From Bradyrhizobium jicamae (GTDB lineage Bacteria; Pseudomonadota; Alphaproteobacteria; Rhizobiales; Xanthobacteraceae): 64,000 nucleotides of DNA. The notes beneath the pieces are model-generated. The model had not been told where the DNA came from, searched no databases, and saw only the letters and a list, made by a program, of their open reading frames with translations. The stretch lies in the NCBI RefSeq assembly GCF_018130215.1, contig NZ_JAFCKQ010000003.1:62001-126000 (forward strand), read 5' to 3'. Each line of letters opens with the position of its first letter. Within the stretch, counting starts at the first letter, position 1. Below, in pieces: positions 1-9,835 of this stretch. The position numbers and the translations under genes were made by a program.

Positions 1-191
1 AGATGTCTGCATTGCGGGACAAATTGACTGCGGCAGGCCTCGACGCTGCCGCGATCGATCGCGTCAAGGCGCCCGCAGGGCTCGATCTCGGCGCCATCAC
101 GCCTGAAGAAATCGCGATGTCGATCCTCGCAGAGATCACCATCGAGCGCCGCCGCGGCCAGCGTGCCGCCAATTCCGTTGCAAGGAGCTGA
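1..191 (+). CDS. XdhC/CoxF-type molybdenum hydroxylase accessory protein, C-terminal end (partial)
   Basis: Only the last 63 or so codons are in the window; the reading frame is open to the left edge, so the true start lies outside. The segment APAGLDLGAITPEEIAMSIL followed by AEIT and a basic tail is typical of the end of XdhC/CoxF proteins, which bind molybdenum cofactor and pass it, after sulfuration, to xanthine-dehydrogenase or CO-dehydrogenase-type enzymes in the cytoplasm. The next gene, a CoxG-like protein 8 bases downstream, fits an accessory block at the end of a molybdenum hydroxylase operon whose structural genes would lie upstream. The family call rests on this short end alone. 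Confidence 0.75.
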   Translation, partial: MSALRDKLTAAGLDAAAIDRVKAPAGLDLGAITPEEIAMSILAEITIERRRGQRAANSVARS

Positions 192-199
192 GATCCAAC

Positions 200-661
200 A
201 TGCAGATGAATGACAGCCAGCGTATCCCGGCCCCCAAGGAGAAGGTGTGGGCTGCGCTCAACGATCCCGATGTGCTCAAGCAGTGCATTCCCGGCTGTCA
301 GTCGCTCGAGATGTCATCTCCCAACGAGATGACCGCCACGGTCGTGCTCAAGGTCGGGCCGGTGAAGGCGACCTTCGGCGGCAAGGTGACACTGTCCGAC
401 CGCGATCCGCCGAACAGCTACCGCATCTCCGGCGAGGGTTCCGGCGGCATCGCCGGCTTCGCCAAGGGCGGCGCGACGGTCAGGCTCGCATCCGATGGTC
501 CAGAGGCGACCATCCTCACCTATGAGGTCGATGCCCGGATCGGCGGCAAGCTCGCGCAGCTCGGCGGGCGGCTGATCGATTCCACGGCCAGGAAACTGGC
601 TAGCCAGTTCTTTGCTTCCTTCGGCGAGGCGGTCGGCCATGTGGCTGTGACGGGGGTGTAA
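200..661 (+). CDS. CoxG-like SRPBCC protein (carbon monoxide dehydrogenase subunit G family)
   Basis: A 153-residue single-domain protein. The N-terminal region with IPAPKEKVWAALNDPDVL and CIPGC, followed by VGPVKATFGGKVTL, is the usual CoxG signature within the SRPBCC (START-like) fold. CoxG is known to help recruit or assemble CO-dehydrogenase-like molybdenum enzymes at the membrane. Many family members carry a C-terminal membrane anchor; this one ends soon after the fold and has none, so it is probably cytosolic. It starts 8 bases after the XdhC-like gene, so the two are likely co-transcribed. Its substrate cannot be told without the off-window structural genes. Confidence 0.85.
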   Translation: MQMNDSQRIPAPKEKVWAALNDPDVLKQCIPGCQSLEMSSPNEMTATVVLKVGPVKATFGGKVTLSDRDPPNSYRISGEGSGGIAGFAKGGATVRLASDGPEATILTYEVDARIGGKLAQLGGRLIDSTARKLASQFFASFGEAVGHVAVTGV

Positions 662-740
662 GCCGCCGAATTGCACTTGGCTGTTGCTCGCGTTCGGCTA
701 AGCTTTTGGTGCCAACTCACCACAAAAGAGTGATTGCACC

Positions 741-1547
741 ATGCCCAAGGAAGATTCTCCTGACTGGCTCGGCCTGTCGGGCCGCGTTGCCGTCGTCACC
801 GGCGGAGGCGGCGGCATCGGCCGCGCCACGGCTGTCAGCTTTGCGCGCGCAGGTGCGAAAGTCGCGGCCATCGATCGCGACGAGCGCGGGCTCGCCGAGA
901 CGCAAGCGAAGCTTCGCGAAATCGGCGAGGGTCATCTCATAGCGAGTTGCGACACCACCAATGCGGAGAGCGTCGCATCGGCCGCCGAAGCGGTCGCGCG
1001 TGCGCTCGGGCCGTGCGGCATCCTCGTCAACACGGCCGCCGTCCTGCGTCCCGGCGGGCTCGACACTCTGCCGCTCGCCGAATGGAACGCGGTGCTCGCG
1101 GTCAATCTCACCGGCTATTTCATTTGCGCCCAGGCGTTCGGACGCCAGATGCGAGAGACGCGTCGCGGCAGTCTCGTCCATGTCGCCTCGATCGCCGCCA
1201 GCAACGCCCAGGGGCAGAGTGGCGCCTACAGCGTCAGCAAGGCCGGCGTCGTGATGTTGTCGCAGCAGCTCGCGGCCGAATGGGGCCCGCGCGGCGTCCG
1301 CAGCAATGTGGTCAGTCCGGGCCTCGTGGTCACGCCGATGAGCCAGGCGTTCTACGATACGCCGGGGGTCACCGAGCGGCGCACCGCCGTGGTGCCGATA
1401 CGCCGGATCGGAGCACCGCAGGATATGGCGGATGCGATCCTGTTCCTGGCCAGCGACCGGTCATCCTACGTCAATGGCGAGGAGATCATCGTCGATGGCG
1501 GTTATGTGCGGACGTTGATGAGCCACGTACCGCGACCGGGGTTTTGA
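741..1547 (+). CDS. SDR family NAD(P)-dependent oxidoreductase
   Basis: A 268-residue classical short-chain dehydrogenase. The cofactor-binding glycine motif TGGGGGIG is at residues 20-27, the NTAA motif near 97-100, and the catalytic Ser150, Tyr163 and Lys167 (YSVSK) are all present; the C-terminal region keeps the family EEIIVDGGY ending. The acidic residue after beta-2 (AIDRDERG) favours NAD over NADP. It follows coxG by 79 bases on the same strand and may oxidise an alcohol intermediate in the same pathway, but that is only context. The ATG at 741 directly precedes the Rossmann fold with a normal short leader. Confidence 0.9.
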   Translation: MPKEDSPDWLGLSGRVAVVTGGGGGIGRATAVSFARAGAKVAAIDRDERGLAETQAKLREIGEGHLIASCDTTNAESVASAAEAVARALGPCGILVNTAAVLRPGGLDTLPLAEWNAVLAVNLTGYFICAQAFGRQMRETRRGSLVHVASIAASNAQGQSGAYSVSKAGVVMLSQQLAAEWGPRGVRSNVVSPGLVVTPMSQAFYDTPGVTERRTAVVPIRRIGAPQDMADAILFLASDRSSYVNGEEIIVDGGYVRTLMSHVPRPGF

Positions 1548-1589
1548 GTTCGATGCGCTGCATCGCCCCGGATTGACGGCGTCAAACAA

Positions 1590-2543
<954 letters not shown>

Positions 2544-2711
2544 CGATGCTTCCTCCCGCGCCTTGCTGGATACGACGTTCAGCATCTCAAGTCCCTATAG
2601 AACCGGCGGATTTTCGGTGGGCGAGGGAATATCAGGCGGGCACCTCGGCTGGCAACCCACAAGCCCGGTTTTCCCGGTCAAAAATGGCCGTTCTCCGGGA
2701 TATCGCGGGGG

Positions 2712-3275
2712 TTAGTTGGCGGAATATCCGAGCGCCACCGTCTCGGCCGCAGCCGGCGTCGGGGCGCTCGCGACGGCAGGTCCGCGGAGGTCCGGTGCCG
2801 GGTTGGATGCCGGGCCGCCATTGATCATGGCGGACAGGCCGCTGAAGCCGGCCTGGGCGATCTTGCGCAAGACCAGGTCGTCGGCGGCCGCCCAGACGTC
2901 GCGGCCCGCCTTGCCGGCGGGCTCCTCGCCGGAGAGGCGGAGCGCGCGTTGCTGGTTGCTGTCGTAGACGTCCCACACCCAGGCGATCATGGTTCGCCCG
3001 CGCACGACCTGCGCCGACAGATAGCTGCGCACGCGATAGGCGGCGCCGCCTTCGCGCGACACGATCGAAAGGCTGCGCAGCTTGGACTCGCTGTCGAGCA
3101 CGCCCACCATACGGTCGAACACCTGAGGCGGCGGACCGTCGATCGACTCGAACGCAACCGTTGCGCCGCTGGCCGTTCCGGCCATCGCATAGGCGTCGGC
3201 CGGTGCGCCGCCATTGGCGCAGCCGCCGAGCCCGCAGGCTACCGCCAGCCACGCGCCGGCGATCGCGGCACGCAT
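2712..3275 (-). CDS. putative lipoprotein of unknown function
   Basis: A 187-residue protein with a hydrophobic leader MRAAIAGAWLAVACGLGGC that ends in a lipobox-like LGGC, so it is probably lipidated by Lgt and held in the inner or outer membrane. The mature part is a compact alpha/beta domain (SYLSAQVVRGRTMIAWVWDV in the middle) followed by an alanine/proline-rich tail; no catalytic motif is recognised. The start at 3275 places the signal peptide at the N terminus and has GGAACAGGG just upstream; a longer in-frame start at 3317 would bury it. It lies alone between prs and the Coa1-like gene. Confidence 0.75.
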   Translation of the reverse strand: MRAAIAGAWLAVACGLGGCANGGAPADAYAMAGTASGATVAFESIDGPPPQVFDRMVGVLDSESKLRSLSIVSREGGAAYRVRSYLSAQVVRGRTMIAWVWDVYDSNQQRALRLSGEEPAGKAGRDVWAAADDLVLRKIAQAGFSGLSAMINGGPASNPAPDLRGPAVASAPTPAAAETVALGYSAN

Positions 3276-3420
3276 CCCTGTTCCGGTTTGAAACCGGCTG
3301 TTCGACGCTTCCCTCATTGCGTCCTGCGATATCGTTAAAATCGCTTAACGTCTAGGGCAGCGAGGGCACAGCGCACGGCGATCCGTTCGGCGGGTGCGAC
3401 GAGAAGCCGGATTTCCTCGT

Positions 3421-4125
3421 TCAACCAAGCAGATGATACGACCTAACTTCCGTGATCCAGGCCCATTCCCGGTTTGGGCCATGGCACCTCCAGGTGCATC
3501 GAATCCCGGCGCTCGATTGCGTCAGGAGATCAATCACGCGGTCGCTGCCGTCGACCCTGAGCGTGAGCTTGGTGAGTGACCACGCTCCGTGCTTCTTGAT
3601 CGCCTCCAGGAAGACCTGCCCCGTGGCCTTCGTGCCGCTTGCCGAGAAGGCCAGTGAAGCCCGTCCGCCTGCCCCGTCTGTCGAGATTGAGCCTGACGGA
3701 AAGCCGGTCGATATCGGGACGCCAAGAGCGCCTGCGGCTTCCATACTGGCCTGAAGCGTCGTTGTGCCGAGCCGATAGGCCTCGGAATTCTTGAGCAGGT
3801 AGAATGTCCCGCCGAACACGCTGCCGAACAGCACGATCGCGCCGCACCAGATCACGGCGCCCCAGATCGCCCACAGGCGCTGCACGCGCTTGAAGTGCTC
3901 GATGCTGTCCCAGCGCCCGTTGCGCCAGGCCCAGCGGCTGCCCTTCGCGCCGAGCACGAACGGCATGACCAGGCCGAAGAACGGAATCAGCATGAGCAGC
4001 GCAATGAACGTGTTGTTGCCAACACCCCAGATCCAGTTCAGCAGGAATGCGCCCCAATTCCAGCGGTCGATTTCCGGAGGAAGCACTCTCGGATCGAGGG
4101 GGACGCGCTGCTCGATCATGATCAC
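3421..4125 (-). CDS. Coa1-type (cytochrome c oxidase assembly factor-like) membrane protein
   Basis: A 234-residue protein. The first 120 residues hold a tryptophan-rich segment (WNWGAFLLNWIWGVGNNTFI), a membrane helix (LLMLIPFFGLVMPFVLG) and a second helix around WAIWGAVIWCGAIVLFGSVF. After it comes a Coa1-like domain containing ALGVPISTGFPSGSIS and the AFSASGTKATGQVFLEAIKK pattern. In mitochondria Coa1 helps assemble complex IV; bacterial relatives are mostly uncharacterised, so a role in respiration is only inference. The C terminus after residue ~210 is basic and does not match the family pattern. The start could be Met1 or Met3. Confidence 0.7.
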   Translation of the reverse strand: MIMIEQRVPLDPRVLPPEIDRWNWGAFLLNWIWGVGNNTFIALLMLIPFFGLVMPFVLGAKGSRWAWRNGRWDSIEHFKRVQRLWAIWGAVIWCGAIVLFGSVFGGTFYLLKNSEAYRLGTTTLQASMEAAGALGVPISTGFPSGSISTDGAGGRASLAFSASGTKATGQVFLEAIKKHGAWSLTKLTLRVDGSDRVIDLLTQSSAGIRCTWRCHGPNREWAWITEVRSYHLLG

Positions 4126-4187
4126 GTCCTGCTGAAATGGTCGGGCCTGGAGCTCCGCTCGTCGCTCGAAAACGTTGCAGTGTATCG

Positions 4188-4958
4188 CTATTCCGGCGCC
4201 AGCGCGATCGCATGCACGAGCCGGCCGTAATCGGCCTCCTTGCGATGCACCGACCGGCGGTAGCTGAAGAACCGCTCATCGGCATAGGTGTCGATGCCGA
4301 GATCGTCGATCATCAGCACGCCGGCATTCTCGAGCCGCATCCGGATGAAGCCGGCGAGGTCGAACATTGCGTGGCCGTCGCGCTCGCCGGGGACGAAGAA
4401 CATGCCGTGCTCGGCATCGGCCTCGATGAAGCGCTCGACGAATTCTCGGCCGACCTCGTAGGAGTCTTGCCGGATCAAGGGGCCGATCGCGGCGACGATG
4501 CCACCGCGCGCGGCGCCAAGCTTCTCCATCGCCTCGATGGTCGATTCCAGCACGCCGGTCAGCGCGCCCTTCCAGCCGGCATGCGCAGCGCCGATCACCC
4601 GTGCATTGGGGTCGACGAACAGGATCGGTCCGCAGTCGGCGGTCGTGACCGATAGCGCAAGGCCCTCGATCCGCGTCACAAGCGCGTCCGCCTTCGGGCG
4701 CGGGCTACCGTTCCATGGGCCGGTGGCGACCACGACGTCGGGTGAGTGGACCTGGTGGACGCTGACCAAATGCGCCAGCGGCACGCCGAGTTGCTCGGCC
4801 ATCCGCCGCCGGTTCTCTGTCACCTTGGCGGGATCGTCATTGGAGCCGAGGCCGCCATTCAGGCTCGCATAGAGACCGTCGGAGACGCCGCCCTCGCGCG
4901 AAAAGAAAGCGTGGCGAAGCCCCGGAATGGCCGACAGCAGCGATGATCCCAATGTCAT
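4188..4958 (-). CDS. pgeF: peptidoglycan editing factor PgeF (multicopper-oxidase-like laccase domain, YfiH family)
   Basis: A 256-residue protein of the YfiH/PgeF family, which removes wrongly incorporated L-serine from muropeptide precursors; older annotation calls it polyphenol oxidase. The family signatures are clear: FFSREGGVS near residue 20, VHQVHSPDV, TADCGPILFVD and GAAHAGWKGAL, supplying the His-Cys-His metal site. It is the last gene of a minus-strand run (dienelactone hydrolase, lgt, MidA-like, pgeF), separated from the methyltransferase by 2 bases, so translational coupling is likely. Its link with lgt is a cell-envelope theme. Confidence 0.93.
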   Translation of the reverse strand: MTLGSSLLSAIPGLRHAFFSREGGVSDGLYASLNGGLGSNDDPAKVTENRRRMAEQLGVPLAHLVSVHQVHSPDVVVATGPWNGSPRPKADALVTRIEGLALSVTTADCGPILFVDPNARVIGAAHAGWKGALTGVLESTIEAMEKLGAARGGIVAAIGPLIRQDSYEVGREFVERFIEADAEHGMFFVPGERDGHAMFDLAGFIRMRLENAGVLMIDDLGIDTYADERFFSYRRSVHRKEADYGRLVHAIALAPE

Positions 4959-4960
4959 GA

Positions 4961-6076
4961 CTATTCGGCCTCGTCAGGCAGATCGCTGAGCCCGGCGATC
5001 GAGGTGATGCGTGGATCGGAGACCGCCATGGCCTTGAACATCGATCCCATGCCGCCGCGGCCGGAGTCGGTCAGGCGCTTCAGCGCGCCGAGGATGTCGG
5101 CGGAGACTTCCGGAGTGGCCTTCGCCATCAATCCGGCGGCGCGGGCCTCGACGCCGAGGCGCTTGAGGAAGTCGCCCTGCGTCACTGGTCCGTGGACCCG
5201 TGCGCCGACATCCTCGGCGGCCCGTGTCAGCGCCTGGAAGTCGACATGTGCGGTGACGTCGGCCTCTCCCGGATTCTTCAAGGGGTCGGTGAAGCTGTGG
5301 CGTGCGATCGCCTGGAAGGTGTCGCCGGCGTCGCTGCGCAAATGGCCGTAGTCGATGATTAGCGCGGCGCCGTCCTGGTCGCGCACCCGCGTCGCGAGCT
5401 TCATGATCTCGGTATCGGGCCGCCATTCGAACACCGCGCCGACCGGGGCGGCGCGCACCAGCGGCGGCAGCAGCACGTCGAAACGCGGCACGGGCTCGGC
5501 GGCCGCCGCGAAGTACAGCCGGCCATTGGCGTCGATGCCGACCGTGCGCTCGTGCCAGCCGGTTTCGCGCCGGACCATCTGGTGGATCGGCAGCACGTCG
5601 AAATATTCGTTGGCGAGGATCACTGCCGGCCCCTCGGGCACCTCGTCGATGCTGTCGTGCCAGCTGATGTTGCGTACGCCCGACAGCGTCTCGCGCTGCT
5701 TCTCGCGCAGCACCGGATTGACCTCGACGAGGTGGACGCTCAGTGATGCATAAAGCGGCGGCAGAACGCGGAGCGCGCGCAGCGCATCCGCCATCATTGT
5801 GCCGCGGCCCGGACCTAGCTCGACCAGCCGCAGCGTGGCAGGCGAGCCGATCGCCCGCCAGATCGACGCGCTCCACAGGCCGAGCAGCTCGCCGAACATC
5901 TGGCTGACTTCCGGAGCCGTGGTGAAATCACCCTCGCGTCCGAGCGGGTCGCGCGACAGGTAATAGCCGTGCTCCGGATGCATCAGGCACAATTTCATGT
6001 AGCGCCAGACCGGCATCGGTCCGGACGATTTGATCAGCTTCCTGATCTCGTCCAGCAGCGGGGATGGTTCGCTCAC
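4961..6076 (-). CDS. class I SAM-dependent methyltransferase, MidA/NDUFAF7 family
   Basis: A 371-residue protein of the MidA family. In mitochondria the homologue NDUFAF7 dimethylates an arginine of the 49-kDa complex I subunit early in assembly; the bacterial member is presumed to act on a similar arginine, but this is not established here. Motifs visible are PVWRYMKLCLMHPEHGYY near the N terminus, the SAM-binding VELGPGRGTMMADALR, and ANEYFDVLPI. It sits between lgt (9 bases upstream) and pgeF (2 bases downstream), an arrangement frequent in alphaproteobacteria. Confidence 0.9.
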   Translation of the reverse strand: MSEPSPLLDEIRKLIKSSGPMPVWRYMKLCLMHPEHGYYLSRDPLGREGDFTTAPEVSQMFGELLGLWSASIWRAIGSPATLRLVELGPGRGTMMADALRALRVLPPLYASLSVHLVEVNPVLREKQRETLSGVRNISWHDSIDEVPEGPAVILANEYFDVLPIHQMVRRETGWHERTVGIDANGRLYFAAAAEPVPRFDVLLPPLVRAAPVGAVFEWRPDTEIMKLATRVRDQDGAALIIDYGHLRSDAGDTFQAIARHSFTDPLKNPGEADVTAHVDFQALTRAAEDVGARVHGPVTQGDFLKRLGVEARAAGLMAKATPEVSADILGALKRLTDSGRGGMGSMFKAMAVSDPRITSIAGLSDLPDEAE

Positions 6077-6085
6077 GGCCTTCCC

Positions 6086-6928
6086 TTAGGTCTCGTCCGG
6101 CGCCGGCTGCCGCGCCTCGCGACGCATGGTGGCCGCGATGATGATAGCGCCTACAACAAGCATTGGCACAGAGAGCAACATACCCATGGTTAACCCGCCC
6201 CACAGGAATCCCAGCTGCGGGTCGGGCTCTCTGAAATGCTCGCCGATGATTCGGGCAATACCGTAGAAGGTGATGAAACAGCCGAGAATCAGGCCGGGCC
6301 GCCGCAAGGCCCCCATCCGGATCATGATGGCGAGCACCGTGAAAAGCAGGATGCCTTCCAGTCCGGCCTCGTAGAGCTGGCTCGGATGACGGGGCAGCGG
6401 CCCGCCATTGGGGAAGATCATGGCCCAAGGCAGGCTCGGATCGGCGTGGCGGCCCCATAACTCGCTGTTGATGAAGTTGGCGAGCCGGCCGAGCAACAGC
6501 CCGATCGGCGCCACCGCGGTGGTGATGTCGCCGAGCGACAGAATCGAGACGTTGTTGCGGCGTGCGAACAGCATCACGGCGACGACGCAGCCGAGGAAGC
6601 CGCCGTGGAACGACATGCCGCCCTTCCACAATTCGAGGATCTCGCGCGGATGCTCCGCGAAGAAGGGCAAATTGTAGAACAGTACGTAGCCGGTGCGGCC
6701 GCCGACGATGATGCCGATGGTGACCCAGAGGATGAAATCGTCGAGTTGCACCAGCGTGATCGGCGCCGGCCCGGCCCACAGCCGTTCCTTCTTGAGCAGC
6801 GAGCGGGCATAGACCCATCCCAGCACGATGCCGACGATGTAGGCCAGCGCATACCAGCGGATGACGACAGGCCCGAGCGAGACCGCGACGGGGTTGAACA
6901 CCGGAAAGTCGATCAGCAGGAACGGCAT
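6086..6928 (-). CDS. lgt: prolipoprotein diacylglyceryl transferase
   Basis: An inner-membrane enzyme of 280 residues that moves diacylglycerol from phosphatidylglycerol to the lipobox cysteine of prolipoproteins. Seven hydrophobic segments are visible. The motif FHGGFLGC and the signature [14 protein letters not shown], which contain the catalytic His and Arg region, are intact. The start at 6928 (MPFLLIDFP) is chosen because the family begins just before the first membrane helix; an upstream in-frame ATG at 6988 would add 20 hydrophilic residues and overlap the preceding gene. Only 14 bases separate it from the dienelactone hydrolase gene. Confidence 0.95.
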   Translation of the reverse strand: MPFLLIDFPVFNPVAVSLGPVVIRWYALAYIVGIVLGWVYARSLLKKERLWAGPAPITLVQLDDFILWVTIGIIVGGRTGYVLFYNLPFFAEHPREILELWKGGMSFHGGFLGCVVAVMLFARRNNVSILSLGDITTAVAPIGLLLGRLANFINSELWGRHADPSLPWAMIFPNGGPLPRHPSQLYEAGLEGILLFTVLAIMIRMGALRRPGLILGCFITFYGIARIIGEHFREPDPQLGFLWGGLTMGMLLSVPMLVVGAIIIAATMRREARQPAPDET

Positions 6929-6942
6929 CGTGCGTGTTGGGC

Positions 6943-7677
6943 TCAGCTCACGAGGTTGCGGCGATAGAGGGCGAGCAGCCGTTCCCAATGGCGTTCGGCG
7001 GCGTCGCGGTCATAGACCGGGCGCTTCGGGAACGCAAAGCCGTGATGCGTGCCGGGATAGATCTCGACCTCGTTGCTCGATGCCTTCATCCCCGCCTTTA
7101 CCTGCTCGATGATCTCGGCCGGGGCGTAAATGTCGGTCTCGGCGCAGGCGAAATAGAGTTCGGCCTTGGTCTTGCCTGCGGCGAGATGGGGGCTGTCCGG
7201 CTGATCGGTCGCCAGATGCGTGCCATAGATCGAGGCCGCCGCTTTCACCCGATCGGGGAAATGCGTCGCAGCGTTCACCGCATAACGGCCGCTCATGCAG
7301 TAGCCGACGGTGCCGATGACCCTGGTGTTGGCGGCTTTCTGCGTCTCGGCATAGGCGAGCAGGCCTTTGGTGTCTTCCATCACCAAGGGGATGTTGAGCG
7401 ACTGCATCAGCGCGAACATCCGCTTGCGCTCCGGCGATTCGGGATCGGGGTTGATCGGGCCGAGCTCCATGACGCCGGCGCGGTAATACATGTTGGGCAG
7501 CATCACGTAGTAGCCGGAGGTGCCGAGCCGGCGTGCCATGTCGCGCAACTCCTCGCGGATCGCCGGCGCGTCCATGTAGAAGATCACGACGGGGAATGGC
7601 CCGCCGCGCTCGGGATGAGTGATGAAGGTGGTGGTCTTGCCGTCCTTGGTCTGGATATCGACCGTTTGCTCGATCAT
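6943..7677 (-). CDS. dienelactone hydrolase family protein
   Basis: A 244-residue alpha/beta hydrolase. The nucleophile elbow GYCMSG gives Cys127, with Asp182 (ETDIYAPAE) and His212 (GTHHGFAFP) completing the Cys-Asp-His triad of dienelactone hydrolases, which open cyclic dienelactones in chloroaromatic breakdown; many genomic members act on other esters. The N-terminal [20 protein letters not shown] is also typical. It is the first gene of the minus-strand cluster leading into lgt, but its function seems unrelated. Start at 7677 places a short beta strand before the core. Confidence 0.9.
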   Translation of the reverse strand: MIEQTVDIQTKDGKTTTFITHPERGGPFPVVIFYMDAPAIREELRDMARRLGTSGYYVMLPNMYYRAGVMELGPINPDPESPERKRMFALMQSLNIPLVMEDTKGLLAYAETQKAANTRVIGTVGYCMSGRYAVNAATHFPDRVKAAASIYGTHLATDQPDSPHLAAGKTKAELYFACAETDIYAPAEIIEQVKAGMKASSNEVEIYPGTHHGFAFPKRPVYDRDAAERHWERLLALYRRNLVS

Positions 7678-7853
7678 GGCGTTTCTGCTCGCGTTCTGAG
7701 TTGCGATTTCTGTTGTCAGTTCAATACGATTGCAAGGAAACTATGGCATGACAAGGCAAGCTGCCGAGGCCCAGCCATTCGTTCCGGACTTGAACCTGTC
7801 AGCGCGGATCGCCATTGTCTTGGCGCCACCTGTGAATGCGGAGAGCTTGCGAC

Positions 7854-8111
7854 ATGACCCAGACCAACAACCGGTTTTTCGACGAGATCGGCCGTCTGAT
7901 GAACGACGCCGCGGGCGCCGCCCAAGGCGTCAAGCGCGAGGTCGACCAGGTCATGCGTAACCAGGCCGAGCGCATCCTGCGTGACCTCGACGTCGTCAAG
8001 CGCGAGGAGTTCGATGCGGTCAAGGATATGGCCCGACTCGCGCGCGAGGAGAACGAGGCGCTGAAGGCCCGGATTGCCGTGCTGGAAGCCAAGCTCGGGA
8101 CGACGGGCTAG
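7854..8111 (+). CDS. UbiK/BMFP-domain accessory factor
   Basis: An 85-residue, almost entirely helical protein with a C-terminal coiled coil (AREENEALKARIAVLEAKLG), matching the BMFP/UbiK family. UbiK helps organise the ubiquinone biosynthesis complex in proteobacteria and can bind lipid membranes; by homology this would act at the cytoplasmic face of the inner membrane. The start at 7854 (MTQTNNRFF) follows GGAGAG at a good distance; an in-frame start 6 codons earlier has no such site. It is divergent from the dienelactone hydrolase gene. Confidence 0.85.
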   Translation: MTQTNNRFFDEIGRLMNDAAGAAQGVKREVDQVMRNQAERILRDLDVVKREEFDAVKDMARLAREENEALKARIAVLEAKLGTTG

Positions 8112-8120
8112 GCAGCTTCC

Positions 8121-8209
8121 GTAGTCCGGATGGAGCGAAGCGAAATCCGGGACAGGACTATTCACTGTTCGAGCGGCCCCTGGATTGCGCTGCGCTCCAT
8201 CCGGGCTAC
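8121..8209. repeat. intergenic palindromic repeat, GTAGTCCGGATGG type
   Basis: The left arm (GTAGTCCGGATGGAGCGAAG) has an inverted counterpart at the right end (CTCCATCCGGGCTAC), giving a long imperfect hairpin between the UbiK-like gene and rplY. The arms contain GCGAAGCGAAATCCGGG and CTGGATTGCGCTGCGCTCC. This is the style of dispersed extragenic palindrome common in Bradyrhizobium. No coding potential. Confidence 0.65.
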
Positions 8210-8383
8210 AGGTTCGCGGTTGGGCCGCGAGCAAGAAAATTTCCTTCATTTCCTTGTCATTTCGCCCCTTTGAGGCTAAAAGCCGGCCACGTCCGCGGCC
8301 CCCGCACCCCTGGAGGCTTGCTGTGGACCTGAGCATGGGCCGCGCTGCGGCCTTTAACTTTTTAAATACAAGGACTTAACGCT

Positions 8384-9115
8384 ATGGCGACCGTCAAGGA
8401 ATTGAAGGCGACCGCGCGTCCGAAGAGCGGCAAGGGGGCCGCCCGGGCGGAGCGTCGCGCCGGGAGAGTTCCCGGAGTGATCTACGGCAACAACCAGCCC
8501 CCCGTGACCATCTCGGTCGACGACCGCGAGCTGCGTCAGCGCATCGGCGCGGGCCGGTTCCTGACCACGATTTACGACATCGACCTCGAGGGCAAGAAGC
8601 ACCGCGTGATTCCGCGCGACTTCCATCTCGACCCGGTGAAGGACTTCCCGATCCATGTCGATTTCATGCGGCTCGGCGAAGGCGCCACCATCCGCGTCAG
8701 CGTGCCGCTGCACGTCGTGAACGCGGAAACCGCTCCCGGCATCAAGCGCGGCGGCACCGTCAACATCGTCACCCATGCGCTCGATCTCGAGTGCTCGGTC
8801 GACAACATCCCGCAATTTATCGAGGCCGATGTCAGCGCGCTCGAGATCAGCCACTCGCTGCATCTCTCCGAGATCAAACTGCCCGCCGGCGTCAAGTCGC
8901 TGACCCGCGAGGATGCGACGCTGGTCACCATCGTGCCGCCGTCAGGCTACGCCGAAGAGCAGAGGGCCGCAGCTGCGGCGGCTGCTGGCGGCGCAGCGAC
9001 CCCGGCTGCGGGTGCTGCTGCCGCTCCGGCTGCTGCTGCCGCACCGGCCGCGGCTGCCGCGGCTCCGGCCGCAGCTGCCAAGGCGCCCGCCGGCGGTGGC
9101 GACAAGAAGAAGTAA
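8384..9115 (+). CDS. rplY: 50S ribosomal protein L25/general stress protein Ctc
   Basis: Binds 5S rRNA in the large ribosomal subunit. This is the long Ctc form of 243 residues: an N-terminal L25 domain (GAARAERRAGRVPGVIYG at about 20-37) and a C-terminal beta domain to about residue 190, followed by a roughly 45-residue tail almost wholly of alanine, proline and glycine ending in GDKKK. The AAGGAC ribosome-binding site lies 8 bases before ATG. The upstream 170 bases hold a dispersed palindrome and a GC-rich stretch; pth follows 55 bases downstream, the usual pairing. Confidence 0.96.
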   Translation: MATVKELKATARPKSGKGAARAERRAGRVPGVIYGNNQPPVTISVDDRELRQRIGAGRFLTTIYDIDLEGKKHRVIPRDFHLDPVKDFPIHVDFMRLGEGATIRVSVPLHVVNAETAPGIKRGGTVNIVTHALDLECSVDNIPQFIEADVSALEISHSLHLSEIKLPAGVKSLTREDATLVTIVPPSGYAEEQRAAAAAAAGGAATPAAGAAAAPAAAAAPAAAAAAPAAAAKAPAGGGDKKK

Positions 9116-9124
9116 CCGGTCACG

Positions 9125-9154
9125 TCGGCGCGCAATCACCTGATGGCGCGCCGA
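9125..9154 (+). other. intercistronic hairpin between rplY and pth
   Basis: TCGGCGCGC and GCGCGCCGA form a perfect 9-bp stem around a 12-base loop. There is no T-run after it, so it is more likely an mRNA processing or stability element, or a partial attenuator, than a complete terminator. Confidence 0.5.
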
Positions 9155-9170
9155 TACGGGAAGCCGCGCC

Positions 9171-9782
9171 ATGCGCCTCTTCGTCGGTCTCGGTAATCCC
9201 GGCGCGAAATACGCCGGCAACCGGCACAATATCGGGTTCCTGGCGGTGGACGAGATTCAGCGGCGTCATGGTTTCGCACCGTGGCGCCGTCGCTTTCAGG
9301 GCGAGACCTCCGAAGGCGTGCTCGACCATGAGAAGGTCGTGCTGCTCAAGCCGGCCACCTACATGAACGAGTCGGGGCGCGCGGTGCAGGAGGCGGCGAG
9401 CTTCTTCAAGCTCGCGGCCGCCGATGTCACGGTGTTCCAGGACGAGCTCGAACTGCCGCCGGCTAAGCTGCGCGTGAAGATCGGCGGCGGGATTGCCGGC
9501 CACAACGGGCTCCGCTCAATCTCCGGCCATATCGGTAACGAGTATCGCCGCGTGCGGCTCGGGATCGGTCATCCCGGCGTCAAGGAGCTGGTGCACAGCC
9601 ACGTGCTGTCGGACTTCGCCAAGAGCGACCGGCCGTGGGTGGAGGCCTTGTGCGCGGCCATCGCCGACAATGCCGGCCTGCTGGCGAAGGGGCAGGACGC
9701 CTCGTTCGCCAACAAGGTGCATCTCGTGATGCAGGCGAAGGGATTTTTCGACAAGGGTGAGAACGGCGGACAGCCGGCCTGA
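9171..9782 (+). CDS. pth: aminoacyl-tRNA hydrolase (peptidyl-tRNA hydrolase)
   Basis: Releases tRNA from peptidyl-tRNA that drops off ribosomes. The 203-residue protein has the family active-site set: Asn9 in GLGNPG, catalytic His19 in NRHNIGF, Asp91 in FQDELELP and Asn112 in [12 protein letters not shown]. The extension of about 15 residues at the C terminus ([14 protein letters not shown]) is usual in alphaproteobacteria. It lies between rplY and ychF on the same strand, a conserved rplY-pth-ychF order. Confidence 0.97.
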   Translation: MRLFVGLGNPGAKYAGNRHNIGFLAVDEIQRRHGFAPWRRRFQGETSEGVLDHEKVVLLKPATYMNESGRAVQEAASFFKLAAADVTVFQDELELPPAKLRVKIGGGIAGHNGLRSISGHIGNEYRRVRLGIGHPGVKELVHSHVLSDFAKSDRPWVEALCAAIADNAGLLAKGQDASFANKVHLVMQAKGFFDKGENGGQPA

Positions 9783-9835
9783 TCGCTGTCGTCGTCTGGC
9801 CTCGTGCCGGGCAGGGAAAGAATGTTGAGGATGCT